Of a stretch of DNA of 64,000 nucleotides, positions 8,501 to 15,828 are shown one piece after another. Below the pieces are notes generated by a model, which did not search any database, was not told where the DNA came from, and was given only the letters and a program-made list of their open reading frames with translations. This DNA comes from Magnetospirillum gryphiswaldense MSR-1 v2. GTDB lineage: Bacteria > Pseudomonadota > Alphaproteobacteria > Rhodospirillales > Magnetospirillaceae. The stretch's first letter is position 1, and each line of letters begins with the position of its first letter. The DNA lies in NCBI RefSeq assembly GCF_000513295.1, contig NC_023065.1, positions 4,301,797-4,365,796 on the forward strand, read 5' to 3'. Position numbers and translations under genes: made by a program.

Positions 8501-9853
8501 GTGATTCCGAGGCTGGCGCCGGAATCGTCAGCGGATCGTCCGGCCTTGATCGACGCCATCGATGGACGCAGCCTCAGCCATGCCCGATTGGCCGAGCGGC
8601 TTGACCGCGAGGCGGCGTTGTGGCCGGCGCGCAAGGGCTTGGCACTGGTGGCCGCCGCGCCCCGGCTCGACCGGGTGTGCCGCTGGCTGTCATTGATGCG
8701 GGCCGGGCATGCCGTCATGTTGGTGCCGCCCGAACTGACGCCCGCCCGGCTCGACCGACTGGTCGAACGCTATCGCCCCGACTGGTTGCTGGGCTGGCCG
8801 TCCCGTCCCGGTTATGCTGACCTCGATGCCGAGGTGCAAGCGATCGAACGGCCAGACCCGCGCCCGTTGCATGACGATTTGTGTCTGCTGCTGTCGACCT
8901 CGGGCAGCAGCGGTGCGCCGCGCATGGTGCGGTTGTCGCGCCGCGCCGTCGCCGCCAATGCCACTTCCATCGCCCAAGCCTTGGCCCTGACCCCGCAGGA
9001 TTGCGTCGCCACCACCTTGCCGCTGTCTTATTCCTATGGGCTGTCGCTGTTGCATTCCCATCTGGCGGCGGGGGCGACAGTGGTATTGAGCGGGCAAAGC
9101 GTGCTGGAACGCGGCTTTTGGGACATGGCCGGGCAGTACGGCCTGACTTTTCTCGCCGGTGTGCCGTTCGTCTGGCAAAGCCTGCGCCGGCTTGACCTCG
9201 ACGCCCTGGCGCCGGCCTCTCTGCGCTTCGCCACTCAGGCCGGTGGCCGTCTCGATCCGCGTCTGATCGAGTATTTCCACACCCTGATGGCCCGACGCGG
9301 CGGCGGTCTGTTCACCATGTACGGCCAGACCGAGGCGACGGCACGGATGACCGTGTTGCCGCCCGACCAAGTGCCGGTCCGGCTGGGATCGGTGGGGCGG
9401 CCCATTCCCGGCGGTCGGATCACCATCCGCGACGGTGTGGTGGTCTATGGCGGCGACAACGTGATGATGGGGTATGGCGAAAGCCGCAACGACCTCGGCC
9501 GCGGCGACGAGTTGGCGGGGGTGCTCGACACCGGCGATTACGGTCGTCTCGATGGCGACGGCTATGTGTGGCTGGAAGGCCGCGCCGGTCGGGTGGTCAA
9601 GGTGATGGGGCTGCGTCTCGATCTCGACGAGGTGCAGGCCCGCGCCGCCTTGTTCGGTTCGGCGGCGGCGCTGGTGCGGGGGGATGATTTGCTGGTTCTG
9701 GTGGCCGGGCCGTTGCCCGATAGCACCGCCCGCGCGGCCTTCGCCGCCGAGCTTGGTCTGCCGCCGGTGGTGGTGCGCTGGCGGCAGGTGGCGGCCATCC
9801 CCTGGGCCGGCAACGGCAAGATCGATCTGGCTGCTCTCGAGGCGCTGGTCTGA
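8501..9853 (+). CDS. AMP-dependent acyl-CoA/acyl-ACP ligase (first of two)
   Basis: 450 aa from GTG 8501. ANL-superfamily motifs are present in order: P-loop STSGSSGAPR (about 132-141), MYGQTEATARMT (A5), TGDYGRLDGDGYVWLEGRAGRVVKVMG-type A7/A8 hinge, and a C-terminal WAGNGKIDL containing the catalytic A10 lysine. It activates a carboxylic acid as acyl-AMP and passes it to a thiol, most plausibly the pantetheine of the ACP encoded 3 bp upstream. At 450 aa it is short for a CoA ligase and close to stand-alone adenylating proteins that serve carrier proteins. The acid is unknown. Confidence 0.8.
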   Translation: MIPRLAPESSADRPALIDAIDGRSLSHARLAERLDREAALWPARKGLALVAAAPRLDRVCRWLSLMRAGHAVMLVPPELTPARLDRLVERYRPDWLLGWPSRPGYADLDAEVQAIERPDPRPLHDDLCLLLSTSGSSGAPRMVRLSRRAVAANATSIAQALALTPQDCVATTLPLSYSYGLSLLHSHLAAGATVVLSGQSVLERGFWDMAGQYGLTFLAGVPFVWQSLRRLDLDALAPASLRFATQAGGRLDPRLIEYFHTLMARRGGGLFTMYGQTEATARMTVLPPDQVPVRLGSVGRPIPGGRITIRDGVVVYGGDNVMMGYGESRNDLGRGDELAGVLDTGDYGRLDGDGYVWLEGRAGRVVKVMGLRLDLDEVQARAALFGSAAALVRGDDLLVLVAGPLPDSTARAAFAAELGLPPVVVRWRQVAAIPWAGNGKIDLAALEALV

Positions 9854-9858
9854 ACCGA

Positions 9859-10554
9859 TCAGTCGGATTTGGCCTGGGTTTCGGCGGCGCGCATCTCTTC
9901 CAGCACCTCGGCGCACAGGGCGATGTCCTTGTAGGGCAAATTTTTGATGGTGTCGGCCGGCAGGGTCCACCAGCGGGTTCTCAGCAGGCTTTCGATGATC
10001 TTCTCGGGGAAACGGAAGCGGATGACCTTGGCCGGGTTGCCGACGACGACGGCATAGGGGGGAACGTCGTGGGTGACCACCGCGCCGCCACCGATGCAGG
10101 CGCCGGTGCCTATGGTGCGACCGCGCAGCACCATGGCGTTGGCGCCGATCCACACGTCGCAGCCGATACGGGTGAAGGCGCTGGTGTCGCCGGCGGCGAA
10201 GCGGTCTTCGGCATCGGCATAATAACTGCGCTCTTCCCCCGCGCCGGGGATGTGGCCGGTGGTCAGGTATTCCATGGGATGGCGGCCACCCCCCAACACC
10301 ACGTTCTGCGAGATCGAGCAATGCCGTCCGATGGTCAGCATGGGCGAGATCATGCCGTTGCCCAACATGTGGGAGTGCCGACCGATATAAAGGGCGCTGC
10401 CCAGGCCGAAGAAACTGTCCTGATCGGTGAACTGGACGCCTTCTTCCACGTAAACCATGCGGGCGGGATGCTGGTAGGAGATGTCCGATGGTTCGGTGAA
10501 ATCCGACCAGTCGCAGGCAGAGCGAATCCATCGCAGACGGTCTTCCTCGGTCAT
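9859..10554 (-). CDS. Vat/CatB-like hexapeptide acyltransferase
   Basis: 231 aa when started at the ATG at 10554, which has GGAGG five bases upstream; an upstream in-frame ATG at 10656 has no such site. Left-handed beta-helix repeats are seen in [39 protein letters not shown] and [46 protein letters not shown], the last being the xenobiotic/sugar acetyltransferase signature. The histidine in LGGGRHP is the expected catalytic base. It converges on the ligase gene with a 5-bp gap. Likely O- or N-acetylates a sugar of the island. Confidence 0.8.
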   Translation of the reverse strand: MTEEDRLRWIRSACDWSDFTEPSDISYQHPARMVYVEEGVQFTDQDSFFGLGSALYIGRHSHMLGNGMISPMLTIGRHCSISQNVVLGGGRHPMEYLTTGHIPGAGEERSYYADAEDRFAAGDTSAFTRIGCDVWIGANAMVLRGRTIGTGACIGGGAVVTHDVPPYAVVVGNPAKVIRFRFPEKIIESLLRTRWWTLPADTIKNLPYKDIALCAEVLEEMRAAETQAKSD

Positions 10555-10771
10555 GAACGCCTCCAGGGGGGTGATGCTGGCCAAGCCAAGTGTATCATGG
10601 TCGATACCGGTTATCCGGCATCGCCGCCAGGGCATTTTGGCCCGCAAAAAGTTCATTTCTTTTTAACGTGGTTCATGCCATGATGCCGGTGTGGAAAAGG
10701 AGTCTGGGTCAATTGCCTGGATGCCATTCTCTGATAGAGGGTGTGCTCTGATCCGGACCACGACAAGGGCA

Positions 10772-10807
10772 GTCGGCACCGAGGGTGCCAAAGGCACCGC
10801 CGCCGAC
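10772..10807 (+). promoter_or_regulatory. Structured flagellin 5' leader with competing hairpins
   Basis: Between the divergent acyltransferase and the flagellin start lies GTCGGC (10772-10777) matched by GCCGAC (10802-10807). Inside, GGTGCC (10784-10789) can pair with either GGCACC at 10775-10780 or GGCACC at 10793-10798. Two alternative folds are therefore possible just 40 nt before the start codon. Flagellin leaders of alphaproteobacteria are known targets of FlbT/FlaF post-transcriptional control (Caulobacter), so an RNA-level role is plausible but not demonstrated. Confidence 0.4.
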
Positions 10808-10845
10808 CGCCTCGCTTAACTAGGCCTTCCAGAAGGGGGTGTGCC

Positions 10846-11733
10846 ATGGCTGACAGTGTTACCCTATCCAACTCCATCCGTTCCAACCTGCTCTCGCTGA
10901 ACCAGACCTCGACGATGGTGCAACGCACCAACTCGCGTCTGTCGACCGGCTTGAAGGTGTCCAGCGCCATTGACGACGCGGTCGCCTACTTCCAGTCCAA
11001 GAGCTTGAACGACCGCGCTAGCGACTTGACCACCCGTAAGGACGGCATCGACCAGGGTATCTCGTCGCTGAAATCCGCTCTGACCTCCCTGGAATCCCAG
11101 GAAAAGATCATGGTCCAGATGAAGGGCCTGTTGCTCAGCGCCAAGTCTGCGACCAACACCGAGCGCGCTGATCTGGCGACCCAGTATCAGACCTTGGCCA
11201 AGCAGGTCACCAACCTGGTCAACGACGCCAACTATCAGGGTCTGAACCTGCTGAACTCCACCGTGGCTCAGCTGACGGTTCAGTTCTCGGACAAGACCGC
11301 CGCCCAGTTGCAGGTGCAGGGCGTCGACGTTCGTGTCACCCAGTTGGCCGGCTTCACCTATGGTGCCGCCACCGCCCTGGGCCGTAGCTTGTCGCTGGCT
11401 TCCGGCCTGACCGGTGCCGGTTCCGAATGGTCCGGCGTTTCCAACTCGGTGTCGGTGTTCGACGCGATCATCGAAAAGATGGACTCGGCGATCACCACCA
11501 TCCGGTCCAACGCCAAGACGATCGGTACCAACGTTGCCTTGCTGCAGACCCGTTCGGACTTCACCAAGTCCTACGTGAACGCTCTGAAGGAAGGTGCCGA
11601 CAAGCTGAGCTTGGCCGATTTGAACGAAGAAGGCGCCAACCTGGTTGCCTTGCAGACCCGCCAGCAGCTGGGCATTCAGGCCCTGTCGTTCGCCGGTCAG
11701 CAGGAACAGGGCGTGCTGTCGCTCTTCCGTTAA
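10846..11733 (+). CDS. Flagellin
   Basis: 295 aa from ATG 10846 preceded by AGAAGGGGG. Conserved flagellin ends are clear: N-terminal SIRSNLLSLNQTSTMVQRTNSRLSTG-type coiled region with SSAIDDAVAYFQSKSL, and C-terminal NEEGANLVALQTRQQLGIQALSFAG followed by the terminal VLSLFR. The central variable region is short and rich in Ser/Thr (for example the SGLTGAGSEWSGVSNS stretch), which offers O-glycan acceptor sites. Exported by the flagellar type III system and polymerised into the filament. It is followed by a strong terminator, and the genes downstream (FlaF, Maf, glycosyltransferases) fit its regulation and glycosylation. Confidence 0.95.
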   Translation: MADSVTLSNSIRSNLLSLNQTSTMVQRTNSRLSTGLKVSSAIDDAVAYFQSKSLNDRASDLTTRKDGIDQGISSLKSALTSLESQEKIMVQMKGLLLSAKSATNTERADLATQYQTLAKQVTNLVNDANYQGLNLLNSTVAQLTVQFSDKTAAQLQVQGVDVRVTQLAGFTYGAATALGRSLSLASGLTGAGSEWSGVSNSVSVFDAIIEKMDSAITTIRSNAKTIGTNVALLQTRSDFTKSYVNALKEGADKLSLADLNEEGANLVALQTRQQLGIQALSFAGQQEQGVLSLFR

Positions 11734-11750
11734 TCGGTAATGGTTTAAAG

Positions 11751-11784
11751 AATGGTGCGGAGGCGACTCCGCACCATTTTTTTT
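11751..11784 (+). terminator. Rho-independent terminator of the flagellin gene
   Basis: Perfect 11-bp stem AATGGTGCGGA / TCCGCACCATT (11751-11761 and 11768-11778) with a 6-nt loop, running into T8. It lies 18 bp after the flagellin stop, so the flagellin should be a monocistronic, highly expressed unit. Confidence 0.9.
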
Positions 11785-11820
11785 AGGTGCTGCGATCCGC
11801 TTCAGCTGAAACAGCTCCAG

Positions 11821-11935
11821 CCGGGTACGGAAGAACGCCTATTCTTATTTCGTCACTCCCGCGAAGGCGGGAATCCGAAAGGTGCGCCAACGTCATCTCC
11901 GCGACTCCTGGATACCCGCTTTCGTGGGTATGACG
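11821..11935 (+). repeat. Interspersed palindromic repeat, copy A
   Basis: Its first 56 bases match copy B at 22875-22930 in 49 positions. It ends with the degenerate inverted counterpart of its own left arm: CGTCACTCCCGCG (11851 onward) versus GGGTATGACG at 11926-11935. Each arm is itself a hairpin (CCCGCgaaGGCGGG and TACCCgctttcgtGGGTA). No ORF or transposase. This looks like a REP/MITE-type non-autonomous repeat sitting right behind the flagellin terminator and just before the next gene's start. Confidence 0.7.
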
Positions 11936-11980
11936 GCGTGGGCGGTTGGTTTGATGCTATATTTGAATGGGGCGTGGCGC

Positions 11981-13384
11981 ATGTTCCAGGCTAGACTTGT
12001 GGCTTCCTCCCCCTTGGATGCCCGGCTGCATGATCTGCTCTGGTCGCAGGAGCCGGCGGGGATCACCGCTGTTTTACCGTTGTTGCCCGAGGGCACTGGC
12101 CGCCTGTTGGCGACGGTTATCAGCGTAGGGCCGGCAGAGCGCCCGGCGCTGTGGGTGACCATTGCCCTGCATCTCGACCAATTAGGCCTGACATTGTCGC
12201 CGTGGGTGGCGTTCCGCCTGGCCTTGGATCTGCTGCCCTTGGCCGCCGATCGGGCGGTGGTATACCGCATGCGGGCCGAATGGCTGGCCCGGATCGGACA
12301 TGACGATCAGGCTGAGCGCGATCAAGGATTGGCAATGCGCATGGTTCGGCAACAACCGCGCCGCACTGTGATGGAATTGGCCGATGCCTCCGGTGCGGTG
12401 GTGTGTGTGCAATCCTCGCCGGAGGAGTTCAAGCACCTGATCCAGGGGTTCCGGTCGCCGTTGCTTTGCGACCCCTTGCGTGATCCGTCCCAGACCAAGC
12501 TGTCCTTTCTGGCGGCTGATGTGCCGGAATACGGCTTGCCCGTGGATTTGTCGTTCCTCATCGTCGATGTGGAGGGGCGGCCCTTGCTTCAGGTCGAATG
12601 CGACGTTCTGCAAGACAGTCACTTGGGCTGCCGAAGTTCCGCCATTGAAATCATCGGGCTGAGCCCGGCGGGCGAGGCGGCTGTCCCCCTGGCCCTGCGG
12701 CAGTTGGAGCATTTGGCCCAATGGGCGGGGGTTGACGATATCCGCCTGCAGCTCTGGGACGACCAGCCAAGGCCGGCGCTGGCTCAGTGGATTGCCGGTT
12801 TTCCGCACGTCAGCCGGCGCATGCGTCGGGCGACGATCGACCTCGCCGAGGGTATGGATGGCATCTTGGCGAATTTTCGCCAGACGAGCCGGAATCTTGC
12901 CCGTTGGGGTCAACGGGCGCTTGAGTTCACGTCGTCATGGCAGGGGGGGGAGACCGAACTGGCCCATGTCTATCGGACCATGGTGGCGGACAGCGGCAGG
13001 CGCTCAGCCGAGGGCGAGGACGATCTTTTGGCCCATGTCGGCCGGGGTGAGTTCGCCCTTTATGGCTGCCGTGATGCCCAGCGATGGCTTGCCGTGGTGA
13101 TGGTTTCGTTTCATGCGGATGTGGTCAATTACGGCGGTTCGGCCCGAGCGGCGGATCAGGTTAAATCGGCTCTTCCGGCGTTGATGTATCATGTCGTCGC
13201 CGACGCCAAACAGCGTGGTTTTCGACAATTCTGCCTGGGTGACCTGCACGAAGACCCGTCCTTCAGTTCCAAGTTGCGCTCCATCGCCGCGTTCAAGGCG
13301 GGCTTCACCCAAGCGTTTCGGTGCGGCCAGTGGTGCGACGTGGCGGCGGGATGGCCGCATCGCTCGGTTCGGCTGGGGGGCTGA
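11981..13384 (+). CDS. Unidentified protein with GNAT/FemAB-like C-terminal domain
   Basis: 467 aa from ATG 11981; a longer reading would cross the repeat upstream. The first 300 residues match nothing I recognise (helical segment after residue 60, then beta-rich). The C-terminal 150 residues resemble FemAB/BioF2-type GNAT acyltransferases: NFRQTSRNLARWGQRAL, LAHVGRGEFALYGC, and the ending HVVADAKQRGFRQFCLGD followed by SSKLRSIAAFKAGFTQ. Its position between flagellin and flaF suggests a role in modifying the filament protein or its glycan. A G8 run at 12943-12950 lies in frame. The ribosome site is weak, so the start is uncertain. Confidence 0.55.
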   Translation: MFQARLVASSPLDARLHDLLWSQEPAGITAVLPLLPEGTGRLLATVISVGPAERPALWVTIALHLDQLGLTLSPWVAFRLALDLLPLAADRAVVYRMRAEWLARIGHDDQAERDQGLAMRMVRQQPRRTVMELADASGAVVCVQSSPEEFKHLIQGFRSPLLCDPLRDPSQTKLSFLAADVPEYGLPVDLSFLIVDVEGRPLLQVECDVLQDSHLGCRSSAIEIIGLSPAGEAAVPLALRQLEHLAQWAGVDDIRLQLWDDQPRPALAQWIAGFPHVSRRMRRATIDLAEGMDGILANFRQTSRNLARWGQRALEFTSSWQGGETELAHVYRTMVADSGRRSAEGEDDLLAHVGRGEFALYGCRDAQRWLAVVMVSFHADVVNYGGSARAADQVKSALPALMYHVVADAKQRGFRQFCLGDLHEDPSFSSKLRSIAAFKAGFTQAFRCGQWCDVAAGWPHRSVRLGG

Positions 13385-13462
13385 GAAGCCTCTTCACCGA
13401 TATTTAATCGTTTGTACCAGACAATTACGGGTGTTTCGCGCCCCTCCGGGAGAAGATGTGTC

Positions 13463-13900
13463 ATGGCTTATCCCAATTACGGTCAAACCCCGTACAATTC
13501 AGTGCCTCAGCCGGGCAATCCGCGCCAGACCGAGGCCTGGGCGCTGACCGAAGCGGCTCGCCGCATGTCTTTGGCGCAGAAAGAGGGCGTGGCAACCGAG
13601 GATCTTCTGGTCGCCGTCCGCCTGAATTGGCGGCTGTGGACGATCTTTCAGGCCGAATTATCGGGTGAGGAATCGGCGCTGCCCGATCAGATGCGCATGG
13701 ATATGCTGTCCTTGTGCAATTTCATCGACAAGCGCTCGGTCGACATCATCGCCGACCCGTTGCCGGAAAAGCTGGACGTGCTGATCAACATCAACCGGCA
13801 GATCGCCGCGGGCCTGTTCACCTCGCCGACGGAAGGTGCCGCGACTGGGGAAAGCGAAACCAACCCGACCACGGTCACCGGCACCAACGACGTGGTTTGA
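13463..13900 (+). CDS. flaF: Flagellin synthesis regulator FlaF
   Basis: 145 aa from ATG 13463. It has the FlaF layout: a Tyr/Pro/Asn-rich start, TEAWALTEAARRMSLAQ, then LLVAVRLNWRLWTIFQAEL and the FIDKRSVDIIADPLPEKLDVLININRQIAAGL block. In Caulobacter FlaF is needed for flagellin translation or secretion and acts opposite FlbT. The last 25 residues are a Thr/Asn/Gly-rich tail not seen in the second FlaF copy at 49549. It lies between a GNAT-like protein and a TPR glycosyltransferase-like protein rather than next to flbT. Confidence 0.85.
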   Translation: MAYPNYGQTPYNSVPQPGNPRQTEAWALTEAARRMSLAQKEGVATEDLLVAVRLNWRLWTIFQAELSGEESALPDQMRMDMLSLCNFIDKRSVDIIADPLPEKLDVLININRQIAAGLFTSPTEGAATGESETNPTTVTGTNDVV

Positions 13901-13931
13901 CATTTAGCGTTAGAAAATCTGGGGGCCCAGC

Positions 13932-15824
13932 ATGACAGAAGTCACCGGACAGATGTCCGAAAGCGCGTTCTATGCCAAGATCAAGACGCTTCTCGATCAA
14001 AACCAGGACCAAGAAGCGCTTGAAGTGGCGGAAATGGCCATGGCGCGCGGTGAAAACCATCCATCCGCCGTTTGTGCTTTGGCCGCTGTCGCCTATCGCT
14101 CCAACATGCTCGGCAACGCCATTCAACTGATGTCCGAGCTGCTGGAGACGCGCCAAGCCCCCGCCGATACCCAGGAATTGCTGGCTGTTCTTTATTGTTT
14201 GGCCGGCGTGCTGCCCAAGGCGCTGTATCACGGCAAGGAAGCGACCATCTCGCTTCCGGACGGACAGATGATCGCCTTGTTCGGGCCTTCGCTGCCGTCT
14301 TTCGCCACCGCCTTGAGCACCGTCAGCCACCGTCCGCTGATGCGGGCCGGTCTGGCGGCGCTGGATGCCATGGATACGGTCGGCGCCATCCGGTACTTTG
14401 AACAACATTTGATGATCGAGCCCAACAGCGTCGAGACCATCGACCATTATGCCCGTGCCCTGGCCATGAATGGCCAAGCCGGCAAGGCGTTGGGCATGTT
14501 GCGCAGCCTGGTTACCCTGGGCGGCGCGAAGCCGACCCTGTTGTCGCGTATCGGCGCCTGCCTGACGTCGTTGGGACGCCTTGACGAAGGCTTGGCCGCT
14601 CATCGCGCCGCCGTCGCTCAGGCCGCCAGTGCCATTCCGCTGTGGGGGACCATGGTGGCCGATCTCGTTCACATCCCCGCCGGACGGTCCGATGCCGTGG
14701 CCGATACGGCGCGATGGGCCGAGGCGGTGGACCGCAACTGTGTCAAATCGCCCCGCCCGGCGCCGCAATTGGGCAGTCTCGACCATGTGACCATCGGTGT
14801 CCTGTGCTCGGCCCTGCATCCGCCGGAGCGGGCGGATATGCTCAGCCGTTTCGTCGGCGCCCTCGACAAGAGCCGTTTCACCGTCATCGGTCTGGGTAAC
14901 GGTGAATTGTCGGCGCCGCGCAATGTCATGTATCGCGGAATGTTCGCCCGCTGGCGCAACATCGCCGAACTTGACGTGCTGACCCTGGGTGCCCTGATCC
15001 GGGGTGAGGGCGTGGCGGTTCTGCTCGACATGGATGGCTTGGCCCTGCCCGAACGGGCCGGGTTGTTCCTGCGCAATTCGGCCCCCATCCAGGCGGCGTG
15101 GCTAAATGCCCCGTCCCATGGCTCCATGCCCGGTGCCAACATGCATCTGGTTGGCGGCCCCAGTGATTTGCCCGGTGCCTTGGTGCTTCCTGGCGGTCGT
15201 GTGCTGATCGGCGAGGGCTTCGATGCCGGGCCACTGCCCTGTCTTCAGGGCCAGGGGGTCACCTTCGGTGCCGAGGCGTCGTTGGCCGAGATCACCGCCG
15301 AGACGGCGGCGCTGTGGTCGGCGGTGTTGACCATGGTCCCCGGCAGTGTGCTGGCGATCCGTGACAGCGGCCAGTTCGACGAGCAGCAAAGCATCGACCA
15401 CATCATCGAGTTGTTCGGCAATTTCGGCGTCGCCCACCGCATCGACGTCATCAAGGCCGATCTGGTCCAGTTCGCCCATCAGGTGGATGTGGTGCTGGCG
15501 CCGACACCGCATCTGAACGTGATGACCTTGGGGCGTCTGGCCCGGTCCGGCGTGCCGGTCATCGTTCTTGCCGGCGGCAGCGCCGCCGCCGCCGATCTGG
15601 CCGCCGCCTTCGCCGATGTCGATTGGGCTGGCGATTTGGTGGCCGCCGACCTGCAAGCCTATGTCGGCTTGGCCGAAACCTGGGCCGGCAATGTGGAGAA
15701 ATTGACCGCTTTCCGCACTCAGGCGGCGATGCAGGCGGCGAACGGCGTGGCGTTCAACGCCGCTCGTTTCGCCGAGGCGTTCAGCCGCGCCTTGCTTGAT
15801 CACCTTGCCGCCCGGGTCAACTGA
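13932..15824 (+). CDS. TPR/OGT-like (SPINDLY-type) putative protein glycosyltransferase
   Basis: 630 aa. The N-terminal half is TPR-like (LDQNQDQEALEVAEMAMARG, LLETRQAPADTQELLAVLY, ALAMNGQAGKALGMLRSL, SRIGACLTSLGRLDEGLAAHRAAV). The C-terminal half has the two-lobe layout of GT41-like proteins (DHVTIGVLCSALHPPERADML ... IRDSGQFDEQQSIDHIIELFGNFGVAHRIDVI ... VVLAPTPHLNVMTLGRLARSGVPVIVLAG), but the classic OGT catalytic His is not obvious. A comparable TPR protein, FlbA, sits with flagellin genes in Caulobacter. It is 4 bp upstream of maf, so likely one flagellin-glycosylation unit. Confidence 0.6.
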   Translation: MTEVTGQMSESAFYAKIKTLLDQNQDQEALEVAEMAMARGENHPSAVCALAAVAYRSNMLGNAIQLMSELLETRQAPADTQELLAVLYCLAGVLPKALYHGKEATISLPDGQMIALFGPSLPSFATALSTVSHRPLMRAGLAALDAMDTVGAIRYFEQHLMIEPNSVETIDHYARALAMNGQAGKALGMLRSLVTLGGAKPTLLSRIGACLTSLGRLDEGLAAHRAAVAQAASAIPLWGTMVADLVHIPAGRSDAVADTARWAEAVDRNCVKSPRPAPQLGSLDHVTIGVLCSALHPPERADMLSRFVGALDKSRFTVIGLGNGELSAPRNVMYRGMFARWRNIAELDVLTLGALIRGEGVAVLLDMDGLALPERAGLFLRNSAPIQAAWLNAPSHGSMPGANMHLVGGPSDLPGALVLPGGRVLIGEGFDAGPLPCLQGQGVTFGAEASLAEITAETAALWSAVLTMVPGSVLAIRDSGQFDEQQSIDHIIELFGNFGVAHRIDVIKADLVQFAHQVDVVLAPTPHLNVMTLGRLARSGVPVIVLAGGSAAAADLAAAFADVDWAGDLVAADLQAYVGLAETWAGNVEKLTAFRTQAAMQAANGVAFNAARFAEAFSRALLDHLAARVN

Positions 15825-15828
15825 AGCC

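Noticed and set aside
8690..10531. 613-codon minus-strand frame
   Set aside because: Antisense to the AMP-ligase and out of frame with the acyltransferase; no recognisable protein sequence.
10703..10740. FliA-like promoter before the first flagellin (TCAA ... TCTGATAG)
   Set aside because: The spacer is 17 instead of about 15 and both boxes are poor. Not strong enough to list.
11821..11935. Insertion sequence remnant
   Set aside because: No transposase fragment and no target-site duplication visible; treated as a small palindromic repeat.
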